The notes beneath the pieces were generated by a model. That model was not told the origin of the DNA and searched no databases. It was given only the letters and a program-made list of their open reading frames with translations. A stretch of DNA of 64,000 bases, from NCBI GenBank assembly GCA_045660825.1, contig JAZREN010000030.1, forward strand, positions 1-64,000, read 5' to 3'. Made by a program: the position numbers and the translations under genes. Of this stretch, positions 52,941-61,005 are shown piece by piece; position 1 is the stretch's first letter; each line of letters opens with the position of its first letter. This DNA is from HGM04593 sp045660825 (lineage in GTDB: Bacteria; Bacteroidota; Bacteroidia; Bacteroidales; Bacteroidaceae).

Positions 52941-54848
52941 ATGAAAAAAACATTGGTAGATCTTTTTGAGGAATCGGTTCGTTTATATCCAAACAATACT
53001 TTCCTCTTGGAAAAGACAGACAAGAAAGAAGGATTCAAACCAACAACCTATGCACAGGTCAAGGAGCAGGTATACCGCCTGGGTGCCGGTTTTCAGGCGC
53101 TTGGCGTTAAGAAAGGCGACAACATGGCGCTCCTTAGCGAGGGTTGCAACATGTGGGTAATCGGTGAGCTTGCAATGTTCTATGCCGGCGCGGTGAATGT
53201 GCCACTCTCAATAAAGCTCGAGGAGAGCAACGACCTGCTGTTCCGTCTTGTGCATGGTGATGTCAAATATATCTTTGTCTCAAATTACCAGCTCAAGAAA
53301 ATCCGTGCAATCAAGGATAAACTCGACCTGGTGAAGAAGGTTATTGTCTTTGGCAATGCGGGGGAACTTGAGGATGGCGAAATGCATGTGGATGAGGTGC
53401 TCAAGATGGGTGACAAGTTCCTTGCAGAGCATACAATGGAGGAGTTCCTCGCCGTTGGTCAGTCACTTGTGAATGATGACATTGCAACAATTACCTATAC
53501 CAGCGGCACTACAGCCGACCCAAAAGGTGTTGTGCTCACACACCGCAACTACACCGCCAATGTTGAGCAGGCATCGACACTTGTGCACATTGACGAAGGC
53601 TGGCGCACACTTATCATCCTGCCTCTCGACCACTGCTTTGCACACGTTGTAGGTTTTTACATCATGATGTCAAAGGGTGCTACCGCAGCAACCGTACAGG
53701 TGGGCCGCACCGGTCTCGAGACATTGAAGAACATACCTCTTAATATTAAAGAGGTACGTCCTCATTTCATTCTCTCTGTCCCTTCCTTGGCAAAGACATT
53801 TAAGAAGAACATCGAGGCCGCCATCCGTGCAAAGGGCAAGTTTACCGAAAGACTTTTCAATTGGGGTATTGCTGTGCGCCAGAAGTATTACGGCGAGAGC
53901 AGTCTCGACTCAAAGGGCATGCGTGTGTTCCTTAAACCGCTTGTTGCTCTCTTCGACAAACTCATCTTCTCAAAGGTTCGCGAGAATTTCGGTGGTGAAT
54001 TGCGTTTCTTTGTAGGTGGTGGTGCTTTGCTCGACAAGGACTTGCAGCACTTCTACCTTGGCGTGGGCATGCCAATGTTCCAGGGATATGGTCTTTCCGA
54101 GGCTACCCCTGTCATTTCATCCAACGGCCCCGACCTCTACCGTTTTGGTTCAAGCGGCAAGCTTGTCACACCAATCGAACTCAAAATATGTGATGCCGAC
54201 GGTCTGGAACTGCCTACAGGCGAGCTTGGTGAGATTGTTGTAAAGGGCGAGAATGTCATGGCCGGCTATTGGAAGAATCCTACTGCTACAGCCGAGACTG
54301 TGCGTGACGGCTATCTCTACACCGGCGACCTTGGATATATGTCGAGCGAGGGTTTGCTCTATGTCAAGGGACGCTTCAAGAGTCTCTTGATTTCGAGCGA
54401 TGGCGACAAGTATAGCCCCGAGGGCATTGAGGAGGCTTTTGTGAGCCTATGCCCAACCGTTGACCAGGTTATTCTCTATAACAACCAATCACCATGTACC
54501 ACAGCTCTCATTGTGCCCAACAAGGATAATATCAAACGTGCGCTTGCCGAGAAGAACCTCGACCTCACTACCGAGGAGGGACGCAAGGCTGCTTGCGACT
54601 TGGTAAAGGCTGATGTCGATTCATTCAAGAAGGGTGGTGTGAATGCCGGAATGTTCCCCGAGCGCTGGTTGCCAAGCTGCTTTGCAGTGTTGCCCGAGGC
54701 CTTCACCGAGCAGAACGGTATGATGAACAGTACAATGAAGGTTGTCCGCGGCAAGGTCGAGAAATTCTATAAGGAACGTATCGACATCCTTTATACCGCC
54801 GAGGGTAAGAACCTCTATGAGCAGCATAACCTCGACGCATTCAAGTAA
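52941..54848 (+). CDS. Long-chain fatty acid-CoA ligase (AMP-binding enzyme)
   Basis: A 635-residue adenylate-forming enzyme that activates fatty acids as acyl-AMP and then acyl-CoA. The P-loop ITYTSGTTADPKGV lies near residue 185, YGLSEATP is the A5 motif, and GYLYTGDLGYM is the A7 motif with the ribose-binding Asp. KGRFKSLLISSDGDKYSPEG is the A8 hinge in a bacterial form. The catalytic A10 Lys lies in the C-terminal region with NGMMNSTMKVVRGKV. The protein is full length, without a signal peptide. Bacteroidales use such enzymes for incorporating external fatty acids. It is transcribed alone and ends at a strong hairpin. Confidence 0.9.
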   Translation: MKKTLVDLFEESVRLYPNNTFLLEKTDKKEGFKPTTYAQVKEQVYRLGAGFQALGVKKGDNMALLSEGCNMWVIGELAMFYAGAVNVPLSIKLEESNDLLFRLVHGDVKYIFVSNYQLKKIRAIKDKLDLVKKVIVFGNAGELEDGEMHVDEVLKMGDKFLAEHTMEEFLAVGQSLVNDDIATITYTSGTTADPKGVVLTHRNYTANVEQASTLVHIDEGWRTLIILPLDHCFAHVVGFYIMMSKGATAATVQVGRTGLETLKNIPLNIKEVRPHFILSVPSLAKTFKKNIEAAIRAKGKFTERLFNWGIAVRQKYYGESSLDSKGMRVFLKPLVALFDKLIFSKVRENFGGELRFFVGGGALLDKDLQHFYLGVGMPMFQGYGLSEATPVISSNGPDLYRFGSSGKLVTPIELKICDADGLELPTGELGEIVVKGENVMAGYWKNPTATAETVRDGYLYTGDLGYMSSEGLLYVKGRFKSLLISSDGDKYSPEGIEEAFVSLCPTVDQVILYNNQSPCTTALIVPNKDNIKRALAEKNLDLTTEEGRKAACDLVKADVDSFKKGGVNAGMFPERWLPSCFAVLPEAFTEQNGMMNSTMKVVRGKVEKFYKERIDILYTAEGKNLYEQHNLDAFK

Positions 54849-55024
54849 TTAGAATATCCGCCTCCTGTACCTCAATTGGTACTGGGGGTGGTTGTATTAT
54901 ACTATATACTCAGTAGAATAACACTATAAGCGAACTTCCACTCTAAATTTCTACGGCAACGGTAATGTCATATCGACCGCATGGGAGATATCTCAAAATG
55001 TTGTGTTAGTGGATATTTAAACAA

Positions 55025-55061
55025 AATCTCTCCCGTAAGTGTAACACCTACGGGAGAGATT
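55025..55061. terminator. Terminator between converging genes
   Basis: Thirteen-bp stem AATCTCTCCCGTA / TACGGGAGAGATT between the acyl-CoA ligase gene and the converging Spy-like gene. Confidence 0.85.
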
Positions 55062-55077
55062 CAGTAGTTTTCTGTTA

Positions 55078-55686
55078 TTACTTCTTGCAATCTCTTTTGC
55101 AATCAGCCTTCTTTCTGCACTCTTTCTTGCAATCGGCATTCTTCTTGCATTTATCGGCTTTTGGGCCCTTCTTGCAGGCATCCTTCATTCTGCAATTCTT
55201 TTTGCAATCGTCTCCTTTCTTGAACATATCCGGCATGTGGCGTTTGCCCTGTGGCGCACCTGGCTTGCCAAAGCGGCGTGGAGGCATTGCCTTCATGTCT
55301 TTGCGGTTCTTTTCCTTCTGTGCCTTGAAACCGAAAATCATATCAAGCTGCTTAGCGTTGAGCACCTTTGCAAGTTTCTTGTAATATTTCTTGTCAATCT
55401 TCAAGCTCTTCTTGCGGACACTCATCATCTCCTCCAAGTTGCTCTTCACCTGCTTATCGGTAAGCTCCTTGCCAATGACAAGTTGTGGACGGCAAGCCGC
55501 CTTGTCTTCAAGATATTCCTGATATAATTCAATGAATTTTTCTTTCTGTGAATCGTCTACTTTGAGCTTGTTTGCCATCTTCATGGCGCGGAACTCCAAC
55601 TTCTTCTCCCCTTGTGGCTTTGCCTGTATATTGGCGAATGATGTGAATGCCACCGCCAATGCAATAATCAATACGCGTGTTTTCAT
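55078..55686 (-). CDS. Spy/CpxP-like periplasmic protein with Cys/Lys-rich tail
   Basis: A 202-residue exported protein. The signal peptide (about 22 residues, cleavage after IQA) is followed by a helical body with paired patterns: KLKVDDSQKEKFIELYQEYL, then KSLKIDKKYYKKLAKVLNAK and QLDMIFGFKAQKE. This is the LTxxQ-like layout of Spy/CpxP and DUF4890 proteins, which are chaperone-like or metal-related. The last 50 residues are unusual: eight Cys in a field of Lys and Asp (for example DDCKKNC, DACKKG, DKCKK, ADCKKEC, ADCKRDC). It may bind metal or form disulfides. A TAATTTTG -7 box lies at 55771-55764 on the minus strand. The gene stands alone. Confidence 0.75.
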   Translation of the reverse strand: MKTRVLIIALAVAFTSFANIQAKPQGEKKLEFRAMKMANKLKVDDSQKEKFIELYQEYLEDKAACRPQLVIGKELTDKQVKSNLEEMMSVRKKSLKIDKKYYKKLAKVLNAKQLDMIFGFKAQKEKNRKDMKAMPPRRFGKPGAPQGKRHMPDMFKKGDDCKKNCRMKDACKKGPKADKCKKNADCKKECRKKADCKRDCKK

Positions 55687-56082
55687 AATACAATCAGTTT
55701 TTTGTTTATTCTTTTACTCTGCTTTTATTTGACACCGGTTTCTGTAAAAGGTTTAAAATTCTCCAAAATTATTCTTTTGCAGACTGACGTAAATGCTGCT
55801 TTTCTTTTGACAAAATGATATTTTATACCTCGTTTTAATTGCATTTGTCAACTGGGGGGGGTGGCAAAATGTCAGTTGTTACAGTTGTTTGCGTGCTGTA
55901 ATTTGTTTTTTGCGCTTTTGTTGGCTTGCAATTTGTCATTTTTTGTCATTGTTGTAATTGTGGGACTGTACTCTATGCGGTTGTCTGCCCCTTTTTGTGT
56001 TTTGCTTATAAAAGTTTTCAATAAATGTTTGGTATTTAGTAGTTTTGTACAAAAAATGTAGAAATATTTGCTAAAAAAAATT

Positions 56083-56113
56083 TTTGCTATGTGAAGTAAA
56101 ATTTATAATTTTG
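56083..56113 (+). promoter_or_regulatory. Promoter of the 1310-residue secreted protein gene
   Basis: TTTG (56083-56086), 19 nt, then TAATTTTG (56106-56113): a textbook Bacteroidetes promoter. It gives a leader of about 145 nt. The remainder of the 55687-56264 gap is AT-rich and has no gene I can support; a 66-codon hydrophobic frame at 55861 lies upstream of the promoter and looks random. Confidence 0.8.
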
Positions 56114-56264
56114 TAGCGTCAATTGGGCTGACAAAAAGTATGAATGAAAAACACGCTCTGCTTGTTGAATTTTTGTCACTCGAATCTCTGGAAAAACTTA
56201 CAACTATACTATACCATCTCTGGCGAGAGATGTAGACAGACACAAATACTAAACAATACTATAT

Positions 56265-59200
56265 ATGAACAAAATCAGATTGATTTTTGCGGCAGTCATG
56301 TGCTTTGTCACATTGACTGCTTTTGCTCAGTCGCCAACATTCTCTTCAACCAACAACAACAAGACTACTGAGAGAAACAACGCGACTTGGTACACTATCA
56401 AGAATGCCAAGACCGGCGAATATCTTCGCTATGAGGGATTCAAGTTTTCAATGACAACATCGCCAAAAACTGTTGACGGAGTCTATGCCCTTGATACCTG
56501 TGCGATGTTCTATGTGACAGGAAATGCCAATGCTGCGTATATTCACAACTATGCGGCAGGTACTCAACGTTTGTGCGTGGCACCAAACAAATGGGACGAA
56601 AGTGGAACTGCATTCCAGATAAAGACAACTACCGGTGGCGTGTTTATCTCGCAATCGGGTAACACTGCTGCATCGGATGCTTTCCACTACAACGAATCGA
56701 CAGGCAAGGTCGACCTCTACTTGGGAAGCGACCCCGGCTCGGTATGGGTTTTCGAGCAGATTACCGACTTTGGCGACATAATGGGACTGAACAAACTCAT
56801 CGATGACGCCTACAATACTGTGAATACGTCTACATCTTGGGGCTTCAATTGGGCTACTGTCATAGCGCTTATTGACAGATACACACTTAAAGGTTGGGGT
56901 AATGGCGGTCTTACAGATAATGACCACACAAAGCTTTCAACAACCCTTGCCGATATTAAAACGGCAACAGAAATCGTTGATAGATACAAAGAATCGTTGA
57001 CAACCTCTTTCAATTATGCGGAAATCTTCAATGGCACAAACCCTAACGCAACGGATAAGAAATATCTATCGACCAACTCGACATATTTGACTATCAATAA
57101 TGTCCAAAAGACTCACACAAATGTTTGGAAGGTGGAATTTGTCGAGGGTGAGACATTCCGCATATATAACGAAGCTTCAAACATGTACATTGCAATCCCG
57201 GAATCGTCCGATGGGGTTACAAATGTCGGCATGACGTCCGATGCCAATATGGCAGGAACTTGGAAGATGACAGTATCGAACCCTCAGACATCGGGTGATG
57301 TCGTAACATCAGCTGTGGTACAGTTTATCTCTGTAGATATAAGCAACGCATATCTTTGTCTTACTGATGGTGATACAAAGAATGTCAAATGTGTTTCCAA
57401 TCAGAATGCAGCCGGAGCAAAGTGGGTACTCATTCCTGTTGCCGATGTGGAGATTACCGACAATTTCTATAGCCTTGCTGCAAATATGGCTTGGCAATAT
57501 CCGCACTATCTGCAGTTGAATGAGGGACTCGTAAAAGAGCCTTGCGAGAAATACTCGACAAATGCCGATGTTGAGGATGGAACCTCAACATGCCTGCTGA
57601 CCGACGGCTCTTACGTTACTTCACTTACCACAGTAGAGGGCTCTACCGGTGAGAATCACTACCTGCAGGCCGACCTTGACGGCAAAGCTGTGACATCATT
57701 CTACTTCTACATAAAGGCAAGTTTGCAGACAACTTCGGGCCGTCCGGTCAAGATACGTGTATCGGGCAGCAACAACGGCACATCGTTTACAGATATCACA
57801 ACGGTAGAGACGAACATGCGCGACGAAATGTTCTACTTCTCGGACCTTATAAACTGCCCGTCATATACTCATCTGCGCTTTACCATTGAGGGAGTAAATG
57901 TCGGTGACAAGGCCTTCACGATCTCCGAATTCTACATTCTTCCACACAATAACGATGTAGATGCTTGTGTTGCTACAATCAAAGGTTTCTACGGTACAGC
58001 ACTGTATGAGGATAAGATAAAGGTTTATGCTTCGGAGCTCATAGCTTTGGAAAGCCAATACTATCTCGACAACAACACAGTAGAGAATGGCAAGGTAGCC
58101 GCAAATGGAGCGACACCACAGCCGGGTCAATACCGCTATGACAAAAGGGTTGCGTTGCAGAATGCTTTAACAGTCTTCAAACAACAGACTACCGATGATG
58201 CAAAGTATGAAAAGGGCAAGTTGATGGCTGACGCGCTCGAGGAGTTCAAGAACTCTAAATGCAGTCCTATGTTTGTAATCTCATCGGCATGGGAAGATGG
58301 ATATTCATCCGACTGGGCTATAAAATGTGATGAGAATAACAAATCATTCGCAGGTGTCGAAACCAACGAATGGGATGCACGCCAGTGGTTTACCAATTAC
58401 AAACTGGAAAGTACCGTCGTTGAACCGGTGAACGCGACCGAAATGAAAAGTGCCATAGGCAACATACTGCTTATGAATGCACAACACTCGAGTATTGAGA
58501 GCGTTGAGGGCTGGAACGAACTGTATGAAAGCGGACGCGACGCATATTCAATCCGTCTGTACAATGGCAATGACTATCTTATGGTCGATGAATACATGGA
58601 CCTTGGTGTAGTAAGCTCACCAGCAACCACAGAAGGCAACAAGAATGCAGCCTGGTACTTTACATACGTGGGAACATCGGCACAGATTTATGGCCTTAAC
58701 GCAACAAACAGCGACCACATGGCAGTAGTTGACGCTCTTGCCAAGTTCGGAGAGTTATATACAATTGCGAAAAATTACAACGACAATTATGATGCCACTG
58801 CAACCCAATTGGGCAAATACCACTATGACAACAAGGGCGAGAACAGCTTGACAAAAGATGGTTTTGACAATTTGTTTGCCACAGCCACTACGCACTACAA
58901 CAAGGGCGCAGCAAAGATATTGGAGGAGTACCTCAGCGGCACATCCGATTACACCCCCGAGGTTATTACATCGTTTGTTGACGCACTTGAGCAGCACTTT
59001 GTAAACTTCCACCTCAACACACCGCCTGCAGGTTATTACTACCGCATACGTGGTCGCGTGTCGCTCAATTACCTGCAATCGGGCATGAACGGTGGAACAC
59101 TAGCCATGGGTGCCATAACCGATGCTTCGGGTAACATCAACGATAAAGTTGCCGCAACATCAGTGTTCTACGCAGTGGACGGCAACGCCGATGGTGCAAC

Positions 59201-60197
59201 AAACATCCTGTCATTCAACACCGGCCGTTACATACAGGCTGTGACAGAGGGAGGAAAGGTTGTGTTCAAGGAAGATAATCTGCCGCTTGACGACGAGGCT
59301 TATAACTCGCAGGATGTATTCATACACCCGTCAAGAACAGACAGTGAAGGGTATTATGCTTGGGCATTTGGTGGCAACAATTACCTGTGCGACAATATTA
59401 CAAATGCTACTACTGCTGCAGGTATCAGTGTCAGCGCCGGCAACAGCACTAATAGAAAGTATGACTGGAGCATTGAACTCGTGACCGAATTGCCTGTTGA
59501 GGTGTCGTCGGCTAAGATGACATCGCTCTGCGTGCCTGTGGAACTTGAAATACCTGACGGCGTCACAGCCTACATCCTTACAGGTAAGGAGATTGCCAAT
59601 GGAAATCACCTTTATGCAATCGATTACGAGGCCTATCCAAATGGTACCGAGGTGTTCAATGTTGAACAGATTAATTGTGGTATAATCCCTGCCGGTATGC
59701 CTGTGCTCATAAAAGCCGAGGCCGGTGTACACTATTTCCCAATCAATTACGACGCCGATGATGCCGACAAGGATGATGCAGTGCTCGAAGAGATTGCCGA
59801 CCTTGAAGCGCGCAACCGACTCGAGGGTACACATGATGCAAGACTCATCAGTGAGCGCGACGGAATTCAGCACCACATCCTTAGCAAGAAGAACAGCAAA
59901 GTCGGCATGTTTAAGGTGAAGATGGTATCTGCTGCTGAGCGTGGCTTGAGTTATGTAACAAAACCGACATTCATCAATCAGGCCCACCGTGCTTGGTTGC
60001 CCTATTCGGCAGCTGTGTCGGCATCGGGATTCTCGTTTGCCGTCGGCGGTAAAGGACACGACACTACCGGTATTGATGAAGTGGAGGTTGAAAGGGAAGA
60101 GCACGAAGCCATATACGATTTACAGGGACGCAGACTCGAGGGTATTACCTCGCCGGGATTCTACATTGTAAACGGCAAGAAGATTATTGTGAAATAA
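56265..60197 (+). CDS. Large secreted multidomain protein with YDLQGR C-terminal tail
   Basis: A 1310-residue exported protein. The signal peptide (about 21 residues, cleavage after AFA) is followed by trefoil-like blocks (ATWYTIKNAKTGEYLRYEG ... GSVWVFEQI). Similar strands appear near residues 270-400. An F5/8-type domain lies at about 445-562 (GENHYLQADLDGKAVTSF ... FTIEGVNVGDKAF). A helical region and more trefoil-like blocks follow (ending about 1065). The C-terminal beta module (LEIPDGVTAYILTG ... IIPAGMPVLIKA) and tail IYDLQGRRLE ... GFYIVNGKKIIVK match the other giants here and suggest type IX export. No catalytic motif is seen. The small protein gene 17 nt downstream is probably in the same operon. 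Confidence 0.85.
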   Translation: MNKIRLIFAAVMCFVTLTAFAQSPTFSSTNNNKTTERNNATWYTIKNAKTGEYLRYEGFKFSMTTSPKTVDGVYALDTCAMFYVTGNANAAYIHNYAAGTQRLCVAPNKWDESGTAFQIKTTTGGVFISQSGNTAASDAFHYNESTGKVDLYLGSDPGSVWVFEQITDFGDIMGLNKLIDDAYNTVNTSTSWGFNWATVIALIDRYTLKGWGNGGLTDNDHTKLSTTLADIKTATEIVDRYKESLTTSFNYAEIFNGTNPNATDKKYLSTNSTYLTINNVQKTHTNVWKVEFVEGETFRIYNEASNMYIAIPESSDGVTNVGMTSDANMAGTWKMTVSNPQTSGDVVTSAVVQFISVDISNAYLCLTDGDTKNVKCVSNQNAAGAKWVLIPVADVEITDNFYSLAANMAWQYPHYLQLNEGLVKEPCEKYSTNADVEDGTSTCLLTDGSYVTSLTTVEGSTGENHYLQADLDGKAVTSFYFYIKASLQTTSGRPVKIRVSGSNNGTSFTDITTVETNMRDEMFYFSDLINCPSYTHLRFTIEGVNVGDKAFTISEFYILPHNNDVDACVATIKGFYGTALYEDKIKVYASELIALESQYYLDNNTVENGKVAANGATPQPGQYRYDKRVALQNALTVFKQQTTDDAKYEKGKLMADALEEFKNSKCSPMFVISSAWEDGYSSDWAIKCDENNKSFAGVETNEWDARQWFTNYKLESTVVEPVNATEMKSAIGNILLMNAQHSSIESVEGWNELYESGRDAYSIRLYNGNDYLMVDEYMDLGVVSSPATTEGNKNAAWYFTYVGTSAQIYGLNATNSDHMAVVDALAKFGELYTIAKNYNDNYDATATQLGKYHYDNKGENSLTKDGFDNLFATATTHYNKGAAKILEEYLSGTSDYTPEVITSFVDALEQHFVNFHLNTPPAGYYYRIRGRVSLNYLQSGMNGGTLAMGAITDASGNINDKVAATSVFYAVDGNADGATNILSFNTGRYIQAVTEGGKVVFKEDNLPLDDEAYNSQDVFIHPSRTDSEGYYAWAFGGNNYLCDNITNATTAAGISVSAGNSTNRKYDWSIELVTELPVEVSSAKMTSLCVPVELEIPDGVTAYILTGKEIANGNHLYAIDYEAYPNGTEVFNVEQINCGIIPAGMPVLIKAEAGVHYFPINYDADDADKDDAVLEEIADLEARNRLEGTHDARLISERDGIQHHILSKKNSKVGMFKVKMVSAAERGLSYVTKPTFINQAHRAWLPYSAAVSASGFSFAVGGKGHDTTGIDEVEVEREEHEAIYDLQGRRLEGITSPGFYIVNGKKIIVK

Positions 60198-60214
60198 CTA
60201 AGAAAGACTGGACT

Positions 60215-60391
60215 ATGAAAACAAAGAAAAACTATATTACTCCCGAGATTTGTGAATACAGCATATTTACTGCTGCAATGATTTGCCAGAGTGCCCTTGA
60301 ATCGGGCGGCGACGATGACTATGTTGGCGAAGGTGACGCCTTGAGCAGCGAATATCGCAGCGACTGGGAAAACATTTGGGCCAACATGTAA
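60215..60391 (+). CDS. Small protein of the YxxP/NIW family, 58 residues (paralog 2)
   Basis: A 58-residue protein, MKTKKNYITPEICEYSIFT at the start and EYRSDWENIWANM at the end. The last 13 residues are identical to those of paralog 3 on the opposite strand. The middle is acidic and Gly-rich (ESGGDDDYVGEGDA), as in paralog 1. It follows the 1310-residue secreted protein by 17 nt. There are two Cys (CEYS and ICQS), which the other two lack. No export signal is visible. The function is unknown; the genetic linkage suggests it serves the secreted protein. Confidence 0.85.
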   Translation: MKTKKNYITPEICEYSIFTAAMICQSALESGGDDDYVGEGDALSSEYRSDWENIWANM

Positions 60392-60524
60392 AAGGTTAAA
60401 ACTGAAAACTGAAAGCTCGTGCCAACGAGCGAAACGCAAAGCTTGCTTTAGCGTTTCACAGCGAGTGCAGCCGAGGTTCAATCGCACAAAGTGCGGTTAA
60501 AGCGGAAAACTTAATACGTGTTCT

Positions 60525-60576
60525 TATACATAACAAGAGATGAAGGCATTGAAGCCTTCATCTCTTGTTATGTATA
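60525..60576. terminator. Very long perfect hairpin downstream of the paralog 2 unit
   Basis: A perfect 23-bp stem (60525-60547 and 60554-60576) with a six-base loop. No T tract follows, so it may act as an RNA-stabilising 3' end or a bidirectional stop. The rest of the 60392-60736 gap holds a purine-rich AAAACTGAAAACTGAAAG tract and nothing else recognised. Confidence 0.7.
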
Positions 60577-60665
60577 AACTTGTTGGCGAAAAATTTAACC
60601 ACACTGCGTGTGCTTGACTGTTCTCGCAGTAAGACAGGAATCACACTCTGCCAAGCCGGTGGGTA

Positions 60666-60713
60666 AATAAATATCCGCTCTTGTCCATTAATGAACAAGA
60701 GCGGATATTTATT
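60666..60713 (-). terminator. Terminator of the LRR protein/small protein unit
   Basis: A perfect 19-bp stem with A/T ends (60666-60684 and 60695-60713), 24 nt beyond the stop codon of paralog 3. Confidence 0.85.
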
Positions 60714-60736
60714 ATGTTTACGTAGTTCTCTTTCTA

Positions 60737-60907
60737 TTACATGTTTGCCCAGATGTTTTCCCAGTCGCTGCGGTACTCTCCGGCATCGTAGCTGTCGGCC
60801 CAGTCGTTGTCGGGCTTTGGAGTTTCTCCCGGGATTGATACGGCAATGAGGTTTGTGGTTCCAAGTTCAATTATTTCGGCAAATGGTGATGTGTATCTCT
60901 TTTTCAT
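60737..60907 (-). CDS. Small protein of the YxxP/NIW family, 56 residues (paralog 3)
   Basis: A 56-residue protein starting MKKRYTSPFAEIIELGT and ending EYRSDWENIWANM. The YxxP motif, hydrophobic patch (NLIAVSI) and C-terminal tryptophan motif agree with paralogs 1 and 2. The middle is Pro/Asp-rich (PGETPKPDNDWADSYDAG). It follows the 450-residue LRR protein by 83 nt on the same strand, repeating the large-then-small gene order seen twice on the + strand. A hairpin over the stop codon of the large gene could change the ratio of the two products. Function unknown. Confidence 0.85.
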   Translation of the reverse strand: MKKRYTSPFAEIIELGTTNLIAVSIPGETPKPDNDWADSYDAGEYRSDWENIWANM

Positions 60908-60981
60908 AGTGTTTTTCCTGTTTGTGTGTTGTTGTGTGCGAACTTTGAAGGATGTGACTTTGAAAGTGTCGTAATCTCTAA

Positions 60982-61005
60982 GTTCTCGTTTTATTTAACG
61001 AGAAC
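60982..61005 (-). promoter_or_regulatory. Hairpin over the stop codon of the LRR protein gene
   Basis: Nine-bp stem GTTCTCGTT / AACGAGAAC with the TAA stop codon in the loop. It lies between the large and small genes of this unit and could attenuate or process the shared mRNA. The other two large/small junctions lack a similar hairpin. Confidence 0.5.

Noticed and set aside
55861..56061. 66-codon hydrophobic frame upstream of the 1310-residue gene
   Set aside because: It starts with no promoter and is made of T-rich low-complexity sequence; nothing conserved is visible.
56144..56371. 75-codon frame in the leader of the 1310-residue gene
   Set aside because: It runs out of frame into the signal peptide region of the real gene and has no features; a small leader peptide cannot be excluded but is not supported.
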